DNA of 64,000 nt, taken from contig CP114489.1 of assembly GCA_027186245.1 (NCBI GenBank), forward strand, positions 2,673,501-2,737,500. The letters are read 5' to 3'. Each line of letters begins with the position of its first letter. Position 1 is the stretch's first letter. Below are positions 21,054-32,148 of this stretch, piece by piece. The position numbers and the translations under genes are program-made. The stretch comes from Coriaria nepalensis. Lineage: Eukaryota > Streptophyta > Magnoliopsida > Cucurbitales > Coriariaceae. The notes below the pieces were generated by a model. It had not been told where the DNA came from, did no database searches, and saw only the letters and a program-made list of their open reading frames with translations.

Positions 21054-24000
21054 CCTGTCCATATAAATATGTATATATGGTTCAATGTCATTGTTACTTA
21101 TTGCAACATTAAAGCTAAAGTCAATGTCAAAAAGGAGATTATGGATACTTGCTCGCCGGCTTTGACGGAAACAGTGTATATGGCTTTTAAAACAGTTGGG
21201 TCCGAATTCGGTTCAATTAGTATTTTTGGCAGTTAAGAAAAGGCTGTACTAAAATGGTATTTTAGTGGGTCGTTTTGATTGGGCTCAAGGTTTAGCCTGC
21301 TTCTAAGATCCATATTTATTGTTGGGCCGGACCTGCACCTACCTTATTTGGGGAACAGAGGAGAGTGAAAGGAGAGATTTTAACGGGCTGCCAATAACAT
21401 TGAGGTACACTTTATTATCTCCCAAGAGTTTGGAGTGTATCATTCATTCATTAGCTGGTTAGCTGAGTCAGAGAGGAAAGAACCATGTGAGGGCAAAAAT
21501 AATAATAATAATAATAATAATTAATTTCTCTTTTGGGGTAATGAGATTAGTAACTTTTGGGGTAATAATAATTAATTTCTCTTTAAAAATACTAACTTTT
21601 GAACCTAAAAAATATGTAGACATATCATCTTATATCGTATGCTATAAGATTTCTGAAACAATAAGAAGTAATCTGACGCTCCAATTATGGATTCCATGGC
21701 TTCAAAGGTTGAAGAAGAAGAGGAGGAAGAGGTTTCATTATTGACATAGTCAATAGACAATGGCAAATGGCTTCCGAATAACAAGCGAAGATGGTGAGGT
21801 AGACATGGACAGGCGTTCCAGCTCTACTTTAACAGAAAACATTTAATAACAGTACATAACTTTTAAAAACAAACATAGTCAGCGGTGGTGTGTTGGAACT
21901 TTTAAAAAGATTGAGCCACCCACTCTCAAGATTTTATTAGTTATTATTACTCTTATTACTATTATAAGAAAAACTATATGTATCTGGTTAAATGAAAAAA
22001 CAATATAAACAACAAAATGTAATATTCTTCTCCTAATTACCTCACTCCACTACTCCAAGAGTTCAGGCTGTCTCTAGAACTATTTTCACTCTGATTCCTA
22101 TTTGGATTTGAACAAACTAAACCCATAAGCAGAATCTTAATCTACACCGTACCAACTTGGAAAATTTGCAATATGGGTAATAAACAATATATATTTATAT
22201 AACTTATTAATGTTGCATGGGTGGGTGAAGACAACCAATCCATGAATGAACCTGTAAGTAGTTTACTAATTATGATATGGGTCAAAATAATGTTTATGTA
22301 GAAGAACAATCTTAGCACATTATGACACTGATCAATTAGAACCATTGAACTGCAGATGTAATTAATAAAAGGCTTAAGGTCTATAGTGGAAAAGACATTT
22401 CAAGTCAAATCAGGCCGGCAACAGAGCAATCTGGCTAATGTAGACAACTGTAAATCCACAAGTGGATGCAAGTAGTAAATTATCAAATTTCCATAACACA
22501 ATGATCTATACAATAGTTTTTGCTCTACCCAACGGGAAAAGATTCTCACCTAAAAGTTTGCTAACTATGTGATTAGTCTTTCTTTCTTTTCTTTTTTTTT
22601 AATGTCTTTATTAGTACTATTGAGAGATCATGATGATCACCATATTATTCACAAAACGTACAAATATTCCTCTCAAAATATTCACAGATCCTAAACATTT
22701 TAAAAAAAATTATAATAAATTGTAAATAGTTTATTTTTAATATTTAAGGAGGTTTCCACTTGTGTATACCTTACTTACATATGGCTCTACTATTGTTCTA
22801 AATGGGCTTTTAATTCAATCAGGTAATATGGGTTCTAGAATCTATACTTCATTTTGTACAAAGAAACTAACTCGAAACTAACTCGTGTTTGAATATTTGA
22901 CCCAAACACAATAAAATAAGGTGAAAAACAAGATAGGCGACAAGTGGACCACGAAAGGCAGTCAGTGACTGAAAGATAGTTAGATAGGGAATCGCGTGGT
23001 CGTTTTTATAGGACGGTTGACCTTCCGGTTCGTTATTACCGCAACACAACAGACAAAATAAATAAATAAATAAAATAAGAAAGTCAACCGTGTGATTCAC
23101 GTTTGCAAAAGGAATAGAATAAGCAAAAATATATAAGTACAGATATAAATAAATAATTTATTGAAAGGAATAAAGGAATGACCGAGATGAGAGCATTCTT
23201 ATATATACAGCCTTTAACCGATTCTTTAAAAACACGTATTAATTATAATTTTAAAGAATATAATAAAATTTATTTCACATTTAGTAAGTTTAACTTTTAA
23301 AGTAGTTTTTCAAATTTGAATATTTAGAAATAAAATTATCTAAAAAAATTATTAGTTAAAATCTAAAAATTAATATATTAATTATAATTAAAACTAAATG
23401 TAAAAACTTTTATGAAAAATCAGATGCGAGTTGCAAATGATCTACCTTCATGTGACATATTTAATTTCAAAATGGTCCAAATTTTGATGAAACGCCAAGT
23501 TGTTGAGAGAGAGAGAGGAGCATCCATTTTGGTCCAGCCAGGACATAGTAAGACCACTCCCTCTTTGTTGGTCCTCTCTGTTTCTCAAACTTTTTGTGGA
23601 AGTGCAACCAAACCCAGCCGACGCAGTACAATAATGTGTTCTTAATTTCATATCAGTACAATGTCACAATTTTTTTACTAATAATTTTCTCGTAATGTTC
23701 TCACATCACCTCCAAACAGGTTAAGAAAGACAGTTAGAAGCGAACATTCAACCTCGCAAGTTATGGCAAGTGTAGCCCGTACCCTTCAAACGATAAGATC
23801 AACAGGGTGCTATCAATCAGTTTCTTTTTTAACACAAAAATAAAAAGTACAATACTTTAATATGAAAAAACTCACCTTGACTTGCATCTTTCATTATTAT
23901 GTGTGGAAGACCATGAACCTCGCACTGGATCTAGCTACTACCCGCCCATATGGGACAATTCTGCAAGAAGAATAAAAAAATGTACAAAAGAAAGCCATGT

Positions 24001-25297
24001 GATTAGAGAAAGCAGAATAATAAAAGACTTCAACCGCAACGTTTTCGACAACCAAGTCTTTGTCATAGTTTCTACAAAACGCAATGCTCGCATTACAATA
24101 CAACAGGGCTAATCGATTTGAATCTCATACAATGATCTATTCTTCTTCCTAAAGAAAGTAACAGAAAAGAATTGCATTTAACCAAGGCAAGAAAGTTACT
24201 ATCCAATGAAGTTTTTGTTTACTCAATTATGGAGCCATCAATCATCATGCACAGAAACAAACGAGATAAATCAATGAGAGCAAAATATCTTTTTTACGGT
24301 TGTTTTCAGTTAATCATGTCAGAAAACGAATCTTTCTACATACTTGATTTCATTTTTTCACAAGTACACCTGTAAATGGACCCACTATATTATTAAGCTA
24401 AGCTCATCAGAATCATAAGGCTATCTAACTTTCAAGCCAGGTTAACATGCTCGAAAAGTTCTCTCTTTCATATTATTATATATGTATATATATCTACCAT
24501 TTTTCTGCCAAACTTACTTGAAGTAATCATAGTGTACAATGTTAGATAACAAGAGTCTATTGAAAATCAATTATTTAGATCTTAGCTTGCACGACTTAAT
24601 AATGTAAGCAAAAAGAACCATTGGAATTTTTTTTTTCTTTTTTTTTTCATTATTTTTTCTCCATATTCAATCCTCCTAGAATCTCCCCCTCCTCATCCTA
24701 AAAGACATCTAAAATCTTGCTGCTAATCTAGCACATATTATGTATATATTAAGTAACAACCTTATGTGTTCACTAGTTCTTCGATAATAAAGCTTGAATC
24801 TTGTACACTAAATCTTAGTGAAACTCTAGATAGATTCTACTTTTTAACATGATATATATCAGAGTCAACATCAGTGATTGGTAGATAACATGTTTGGTTA
24901 TTAATGATTTTCCTTAGAAGACGGTATCACCTGTTATTAATTTTCGAAACTAGAAAATCATAGACTCAAGGCCTCTTAATGGAATTCCATTTTTAAGTAG
25001 AGACAAAACTAATATTAATTTTAGAATTATGAAACATCAGCATAATATGTTCAGCACGATCTAATGACTGGTCTAATTGGCTTTGGAAAACTGATATTTT
25101 TATAAGGATTTTCTAACCTAGAAGTTTTCATCTGAGCCACTAAATAACTTACTGTGTAAATGTTAATAAAAATATATAAAAAGAGCAGCAGATGGTGAAG
25201 AATACCTAATCCTATTGGTCGCTAGTACATTCAAGGTCGCTAGTCTGAATGCACCTTGTTTTTGCCAAACTTTTCCGGCAACCAAGGGTGAGATCTT
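21054..25297. other. Gene-poor AT-rich region
   Basis: No exon could be recognised. Simple repeats include TAA near 21500-21522 and TAAATAAA near 23057-23075. Short open frames here (for example 21487-21744, 23412-23645, 24172-24375) have no recognisable motifs and low-complexity composition. GGGCC motifs near 21280 and 21325 could be remnants of a promoter. Confidence 0.4.
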
Positions 25298-26524
25298 TGT
25301 TGGAAAATTAGCAGATCAACATGTTATGTTTATACTTGATTTTGAGTGGGCCCACTTTGTGTAAACGAAAAGTTAAAGCTGATTCGGATTCTTCTCCGTG
25401 AGAATTTCGAATCGGTATATGGTACGATCAAAATGATTAATGGGTGAATGAGAAATTGAATCTCAAAGTACAACCATTGGAATAGTTTGAGAGAGAAAAA
25501 ATGAAGGAGAAAATTTTATCTCATATTGGAAAAGAGAATAAGTGAGAGAGTATTTATATAAAATTGCACATTTGTTAATGGATAATAAAATATAAACTAG
25601 AATGCTCTCTCTTACTCACTCCTGCAGAGAGGTGCAAATCTGGACCGGATCGGGCTTAGCTCGTATGCGCCTACACTTGGGCTCGCCAAATATCGGCCCG
25701 AAAATGACCCAATTTGCCTTGACACTTCTTTTGTTTTTCTCTCGGATATTTTTTTTTCTTCTTCTTCTACAGAAGATCAAAGGATAAAATTTAATTTCAT
25801 CATATTTAAACCTAAATTAAACTCAAGTTAATTCTCATTAATCTCCTATTCCCTTATGAGCCTATAAATTGACATCTTTCTTTTATTTGAAAACACACAA
25901 TCAGAAACGAATTCTCTCATCTCTCTAATTTCCTTCCTCCCTCTAGAGATCTAAGTTTCTAGTGTGGTAGAGTTCGAGCCACTGTTTGAGTTCGCCGGGA
26001 ATAGTTCGGTAGTGTGTCGCTACTATTCAGCTCTATTATATCCTGAGAGACAGACGTCGTTCAACTTTCTACACCGACGTGAGAGGGCAAATCTGTTTTA
26101 AGGAAATTGTTGCATAACATGCCTCGGTTTGATTTTTGTTGTTGTTATGTTTTTCCTGTTCTATTTTTCTTGTTCTGCTCTTCATATTCTATTTTTTCTA
26201 TTTTGTTCTATTTTTCATATTTTATTCTATTTATTTTACTATTATGTTTGTTTTTCCCTATTCTATTTTAATATGTTTTACTATTTTATTCTATTTTGTA
26301 CAGATTATATTATATTCTATTTTTTTTATATATTTTATTTTATTTTATTTTACTATTTCATTCTGTTTCTTACAAATTTTGTTTTACATATTATTTTATT
26401 TTATAGTATTACTATTTTTATAATTATTATTTACTGTATTTTATTTCTTATATATATATATATATATATGTTCCTCCAATCTTCACTTTTTGAAGGGAAT
26501 AAAAGAAAAGGTTAAATTCTAACA
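25298..26524 (+). repeat. Probable solo LTR of a copia-like retrotransposon
   Basis: Starts TGTTGGAAAA and ends TTCTAACA, the TG...CA termini of an LTR, with a compact leader-like segment near 25850-26110 and a T-rich 3' part (26129-26460). No primer-binding site follows 26524 and no coding sequence adjoins, so a solo LTR is likely. The five bases on each side (atctt and gggaa) do not match, so no target duplication is seen. A shorter relative is at 11045-11550. Confidence 0.6.
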
Positions 26525-27384
26525 GGGAAAAAAAAAAGCCATGTTGAGATTAGTGCCAAATCAACATATGGAGAAATCACAGTTGCCAGAAAATTATCTG
26601 AAGGTTTATTTATTACATGATATATATTTGCAAGATCTAAAGACATGTGAAACATTTTCCCACACCAGCTCAGCAAAACAACATGCAGGCTCTTTGTTTT
26701 TAATTTGTTCTTCAGTATACGCAATTTGCTAATTTGTTATCTAAAAACATAAGTGATCTGACAAGTCAACCTAATTAAGGCCTTGCCTCGGCCATTTGAA
26801 AGTTAGACGACATTATTATCAAAGAAGAGACCCCTTCCAACCTTACGAAGAATTGTAGATGGGAACTTCAAGGAGCAAGTATAACAAACTAAAAATAAAT
26901 CTTTGCTTATCAGACTTCGATTTCCTCAAGAAATTTCAGATATTTCCCAATAGCCCTTCTACTCTTGTAATTTTCAATTTCTCTCACAATTTTTAAGACT
27001 CAACCTAATCTGACCCTTGATCCAGAAGTGAAATGAAAGCTGCCACATACAGAGACTTTCATGAATACTTGGTTAAGATGAATGATTGTATTACTGAGCA
27101 GACTTTAATGTAAACAAGAGAAAATTAAAAATAAATAAATAAATAATAATAATAATAATATAGTAATATTGAACTTCTAGAAAAACTAAGAAAATTTGAA
27201 ATAATTGTGAGGGCATACTTTCAAATATACGAAACCCAGGGGTTATTTCCTAAATAGACCCAAAAGAACAAGTTTCCTGCTCCATATAAAAACCACATGA
27301 ATGTGGCACAAAGTTATTGGCACCTAGCTCTGCCATTCATATTTTGACTCCACTTTCCATCTCTCCATTACTGCTAGTCCTTCC
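26525..27384. other. Upstream region of the propeller gene
   Basis: Contains a TAATAA microsatellite near 27130-27160. The sequence close to 27290-27384 is the likely leader of the next gene. No other feature recognised. Confidence 0.45.
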
Positions 27385-28812
27385 ATGGACGCAGCAGCAA
27401 TATCAGTCCCAAGGGTCGAAACAGTTAATGTCCTAAGACCCTCTGCTGCTGCAAGAATGGCTAACACAGCAAACTTACTCCAACCCACTTGGCCTTCATC
27501 AAGACCAGACATGGTATCTATTTCCTCCTCCGGAAAATCTCTCACCAAAAGCTTTTCAGGCCTTCCAAGAACTCCTTTCTCTAATTCTAGAAACACTGCA
27601 GTTTTTCTTACACACTGCTCGACAAAACCAGGCATTGAAAGCAACAATGCAACAAATAAGAATCCAGCCATTGAGCTGGACTCAAACTCAACGGCCCAAC
27701 AACTAGCAGCTCCTGCACCGAGCGAAGCTCTGACATCTACTTGTTCTAAGGGTTTGGTATTCAGTTTGGGTCCTAAAAACTCCTGGGATAACGGAGAAAT
27801 TGGAACCCCTGTGGTGAAAAGATACATTGGAGACAATGAAGAAAGGTGGTACATGTGGTATCATGGAAGGTCAGATGCAAACACTTCAGATTCAATTGGA
27901 TTGGCAGTTTCGAGCAATGGAATTCATTGGGGAAGAGGAGAAGATCATGTCAGATCTTGTGGAGATGCAGGGTTAGTGATGGATTGTAGAAACAATTGGT
28001 GGGCTTTTGACACAGCGAGCATTCAACCTTCTGAGCTTGTACTTACGTCCAGCTCAACGTATAGTGCTGTCTACTGGCTTTATTACACCGGATATAGTTC
28101 TGAAGAACTGATTCTTCCGGATGATAAGAAAGATGAAGAAAATCACACACCCCATAAAATGTTCAAGTCCCTTCCTGGCTTAGCGTGCAGCCAAGACGGA
28201 AGGCATTGGGCCAGAATCGAAGGGGATCATCACTCGGGGGCTTTGTTAGATGTGGGGTCAAGCAACGAGTGGGATTCATTATTTATTGCTAAACCTCATG
28301 TCGTCATACATGCCAGTGATGATCTCAGAATGTATTATCATTCATATGACATGGAAACCAAGATGTTCGCTATTGGAGTTGCAAGATCTAGAGATGGTAT
28401 CAGATGGGTGAAGTTGGGAAAGATTATGGGAGGAGGTACAGAGGGTACTTTTGATAAGTTAGGGGTCAAAAATGCATGTGTTGTGAAAAACCAAAAAGGG
28501 AGAAACTATATGATGGCTTATGAGGGAGTTTCTATAGATGGAAAGAAAAGCATCGGGCTAGCAGTATCTCCAGATGGGATTAAAAATTGGACAAGGGTTC
28601 AAGAAAATCCGATTTTGAAGTCTTCAGAAGAAGACGGATGGGACAATAATGGAGTGGCATCTCCATGTTTGGTTCAAATGGAGGGTAAAGTAGATGAATG
28701 GAGATTGTATTATGTAGGTATTGGACATGGGGGAGAGACAGGGATCGGAATGGCAGTTTCAGAAGGAAGTAATACAGGAAATTTTAGAAGATGGGAAGGA
28801 TTTCATTTGTAG
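27385..28812 (+). CDS. Plant five-bladed beta-propeller protein (GH43/GH32-like fold), probably plastid
   Basis: Intronless 475-residue frame. Residues 1 to about 75 are rich in Ser, Ala, Arg and Asn and poor in acidic residues, suggesting a plastid transit peptide. The rest shows a blade motif repeated four times: GLAVSSNGIHW (172-182), GLACSQDGRHW (275-285), GVARSRDGIRW (341-351) and GLAVSPDGIKNW (401-412), each preceded by strands such as RWYMWYHGRS, VYWLYYTGYSS, LRMYYHSYDM and WRLYYVGIGHG. Such repeats are typical of the arabinanase/levansucrase/invertase superfamily. Plant members of this type have no demonstrated substrate that I can cite, so glycosidase activity is not claimed. The reverse-strand frame at 27324-27854 is a shadow. 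Confidence 0.8.
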   Translation: MDAAAISVPRVETVNVLRPSAAARMANTANLLQPTWPSSRPDMVSISSSGKSLTKSFSGLPRTPFSNSRNTAVFLTHCSTKPGIESNNATNKNPAIELDSNSTAQQLAAPAPSEALTSTCSKGLVFSLGPKNSWDNGEIGTPVVKRYIGDNEERWYMWYHGRSDANTSDSIGLAVSSNGIHWGRGEDHVRSCGDAGLVMDCRNNWWAFDTASIQPSELVLTSSSTYSAVYWLYYTGYSSEELILPDDKKDEENHTPHKMFKSLPGLACSQDGRHWARIEGDHHSGALLDVGSSNEWDSLFIAKPHVVIHASDDLRMYYHSYDMETKMFAIGVARSRDGIRWVKLGKIMGGGTEGTFDKLGVKNACVVKNQKGRNYMMAYEGVSIDGKKSIGLAVSPDGIKNWTRVQENPILKSSEEDGWDNNGVASPCLVQMEGKVDEWRLYYVGIGHGGETGIGMAVSEGSNTGNFRRWEGFHL

Positions 28813-29420
28813 ATGTAGCTGTACAGTAAGCATATTTCGACGAATTTTTCCGATTAAACTGTATTTCAACTCATAAGATTATAAATTAGAACAAAATTCA
28901 ATGCTTATATGACCTAATCCTTTAGTTTTTACAAAGCAAGAAATAGACACTAGTAAATCCTACTATCGAAACGGACACACATCACAACAACAATCGGGTC
29001 CCAAAAGATGTCTGGTTCTTCTTTATCAAGGTTTTGTTATGGAAGAATTGGAGTCTAGTACAATCTATCAATCATCCAGACTCAATCTATTTACTAAAGT
29101 AAAATCGTAAGATTATTACCCCTACCAAATTACCAATAACCAAATCCAAGAAATCAAAAGCTACCAAAATTGATGTTCTATACGAACTAGGGGACTACTT
29201 CAATTACTACCTCATAGCCCATTCTCGTTTTGTGTTTCTTACTTGCCTTAAGAATACATCAAACCATTAGTTTTAATTCTCTCTTTTCGGATTTCCTGTC
29301 TCAACACCTTCAAATTGATCAAGGATGAATAGTCTCTGCTTTAGCTTTATTAACTAACATTACCACCAGAGGTGAGCTTGAATTCCCCAGCCATTTTAAT
29401 CTGTCATTCAACTGTTTACT

Positions 29421-29580
29421 AGCTATAAAGATTTCATTCTGATTTCCTACGCTCCTTTCTCTAATGTTTTCTCCACTGCTGTACTGATCAACTCTTTCCT
29501 AGCTATAACGATTTCATTCTGATTTTCCTATGCTCCTCTCTCCCATGTTTTCTCCACCTCTATACTTATCAAAACTTTTT
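29421..29580. repeat. 80-base tandem duplication
   Basis: Two copies start with agctataa.gatttcattctg at 29421 and 29501, and both run through gctcc.ttctc..atgttttctccac. Several substitutions separate them. Period 80 bases. Confidence 0.6.
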
Positions 29581-29749
29581 AACATGAACTTCAAACATAT
29601 GCATCATCTTCACTACAACATGAACGAAAAATTTTTAGAGAATAAATCCAGATCCAGAATCAAATCAATGAGAGTGAAAAGAAAAACGAAACGAAATCTC
29701 AAGACAATGAAGCACAAAAGAAGCGCGGAAAAAGTAAAACTAGTATTAC

Positions 29750-29874
29750 CTTTTGCTCTGAGAAATTACAAGAGACTGCAGCTCTAGATTGGCAGCTTCT
29801 TCAGCGTGACTGATAAGACGGAGCTTCGTCCATGATTCTGAGAAATTTTCTTCGATCTCTTCAAAAATTCGTTT
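29750..29874 (-). other. Possible orphan coding exon
   Basis: On the minus strand, 125 bases bounded by atccag| and |gtaata give one open frame, KRIFEEIEENFSESWTKLRL continuing to QSLVISQSK. The hydrophilic, helix-like composition looks more coding-like than surrounding DNA. No partner exon or family was recognised, so this may be a relic or chance. Confidence 0.25.
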
Positions 29875-30282
29875 CTGGATAACGGAAAGGGCTCAAAACA
29901 GTTTTCGAATTTACCTGTCTGCCAGATTTGAGAATTATTTTCATAACCCACCTTTATCACTTGAATTTGAGAGCTCTTTCTCCCATATTTGTTTTTGTTT
30001 TGTTTGTATTTTCTTTACTTCCATTTGATTTGTGACTACTTCTTCTAAGCTGATTTAAAAGTAAAACGTATTTGGTTACTGGGCTAAGCTTAATCTACCG
30101 CTTAAAAAATAACACATCATTTTATATGAAAATAAAATATAAACAGTGTTTTTACATCACTTAGCATTGTCAGATTATAGATGAGAATATATTGATTTCA
30201 AGGAAGAAACCGGTGCAATGCAATAATGGATCAACAGTACAGAGGAAGATAATTCCGGGATATTAATCATTATATATACAAT

Positions 30283-31624
30283 CTAGAAGGATGGAAGCCC
30301 AGCAAGTTGCCGGAACTTCTCATAAGAAACCCAAAACACAAACTGCCAAGGACCGAGCCTCGCTCACTGAAAAAAAACCCTTTCCACAATGCTCTTATCC
30401 TTTCAATCCTAACAGTCTTCACTAAACAATCATAAGAACTGCCATACTGAACCACACCATCTCGACCAGCTCTCCGGTTCATCATCCTGGTCTTGACCAC
30501 ATCAGCTGGACAACTCAAAGCCGTTGAACAATGACCCAAAACAAGAGAAGCCAAGTTGTCGGCAAAGATATTGTCACCTGCTATTTGATTCTTAAGGACA
30601 AAACTCTTTGCATGATTATAGCAAGCTAGTTCCCCCATGTTAACCAGGATCGCCCTCTGTACATTTTCCAAAGCCCAGTAATTCCCTGGGCCCGAACAAT
30701 CTTGGATAAAGCGTCGAAAGAGCCCGAGTATTTGGGTTGGAGAGCTTGACTATCGGCTGGCATTCTAACCTTGATGAGATCAGTTGGGCTTGCTACTATC
30801 TGTGCTACTAAATGCAGAGGTGAGAAGGTACTGTTGCTTAACAGACTGAAATGAAAGGAACGGAAGAAGGTATCTGAAGAAAGAAGATTATCCAATCAAA
30901 AATCAAAATCAGGTAAATGAATTCATCTATGCCTATATTGACTAGGGAAAAATCATTTCATTCCAAAAGAAAGCACATCTAGAACTACTTAATTTCGGTT
31001 TTCTATGTCTAAGATTCGATTGATGATTCAAATAAAAAATAGTTTTTCCTCACCATCTAACAAACATAGAGCTTGCAGAACCACCAGCATTGAACAGAAA
31101 GAGTCAACATAGAAATCTAACATATCAATTTGCGTATCGGAGAACTAGGGCATATAATTACGGATGTGAAATGAATCTTTCCAATAATATGAAAACTTCC
31201 AGAATAGTCAATTCATTTTCATGTACCGGAATACGTTCTCACAAGACCTTAAAGCAGAATATCAGAGAAAGACTAATTACCTGAGCGATTGAGCCAGAGA
31301 GAGCCTTGAAGGAGAGAGGAAGGGGGAAGGAATTGTCGCCTCCATGCAAGATGTGTCTAAGGTGCTCGTAGCCGACAATTCGAAGAGGCGTATAGAAGAG
31401 GTGTCGAAGAATGGCCGGTAACAAGCCCTTATAGAGTCCGAGCGGGCCTTGCTGCATAACGATTTCAGAGGCGACTCGGAAGTCGTTAGTTGAGCGAGCG
31501 GAGGAGAGAGACTCGCCGTGGAGCTGGAGCCTCGTTCGTCAGGTCGATTGGGAAGGTCGTCGCCTCGGCCACCATTGCTGAGAGCGATGTCAAGGCCCAT
31601 TTTTTTCGATGTGATTCCTTCCAT
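30283..31624 (-). pseudogene. UCP3: Mitochondrial uncoupling protein 3 (UCP3/PUMP3-like) carrier, broken
   Basis: Two exons, 31281-31624 and 30283-30799. Conserved carrier segments: ALTSLSAMVAEATTFPIDLT, MQQGPLGLYKGLLPAILRH, FYTPLRIVGYEHLR, IVASPTDLIKVRM, AILVNMGELACYNHAKSFVL, LSCPADVVKTRMMN and YDCLVKTVRIERIRALWKGF. Three lesions: a two-base loss after FPIDLT so that the first Px[DE]xx[KR] signature is cut, a deletion at GLWK/NVQRA, and a shift after LWKGFF so that the terminal PWQFVFWVSYEKF region is read in the wrong frame. The retained intron shows this is not a processed copy. UCP3-type proteins are inner-membrane carriers; this copy cannot give a full carrier. At1g14140 is the counterpart I recall. 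Confidence 0.85.
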
Positions 31625-31759
31625 GGTTTCTGCTCGCTCGTGTTCTTTCTTCTTTAATGTCAGGGAACTGTGAGTTGTGTCAAAAGTAAAACGTCGTCGG
31701 TTGAAAAGACATTTCTCCCGTCTCTTTCTTGTCAATTTAGCGTCATGATCCTGACCCAA

Positions 31760-32148
31760 TTAGTCGATTATCCTTAAATGGGAAAAGCGACAAAATGGTA
31801 GCACTACGTCGTCGTTTCAAGGTTGTAAGTTTTCCTCAACTCTTCTCCAACTATAGTTTATTATTATTCCACATTTGGTATTTGGTTCATTCAAATGACA
31901 ATATGGTTCCCATGTAAAATTATATCTTTTCACATTATTATTGATGGTAATATAATTTGTCTGGTAAATCCAAAAAGAGAAGAGATGACAAGTGCATAAG
32001 CTCCGACAGACTTTGCTTAAAATAGTATATTTAATACAATTTTCATCTATAAAAATGACCAGACAAAAATTTTGATAATAAAATAAAAATATTTATAGAG
32101 ACCAAACACTTGATCATCTCTTAGTACCGTCCGAACTCCCAAGAATGA
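31760..32148. other. Intergenic gap between UCP3 pseudogene and RSA1-like gene
   Basis: AT-rich. Carries upstream DNA of the UCP3-like copy and the 3' UTR of the RSA1-like gene. No other feature. Confidence 0.45.

Larger units (their letters stand above)
28813..30282. other. Intergenic, with tandem repeat and possible orphan exon
   Basis: AT-rich. Holds an 80-base tandem duplication (29421-29580) and a possible minus-strand exon (29750-29874), both listed separately. Nothing else is supported. Confidence 0.4.

Noticed and set aside
23412..23645. 77-codon plus-strand open frame
   Set aside because: No recognisable motif and no adjoining exon; consistent with chance.
26129..26515. Open frame of 128 codons rich in Phe, Tyr, Ile and Leu
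   Set aside because: Produced by the T-rich part of the probable solo LTR; no protein-like pattern.
27324..27854. Long minus-strand open frame of 176 codons
   Set aside because: Lies opposite the propeller gene, with no motif of its own; it is a shadow of the plus-strand coding bias.
31277..31759. Open frame of 160 codons on the minus strand
   Set aside because: It overlaps the UCP3-like first exon in the wrong frame; the conserved carrier residues are in the other frames.
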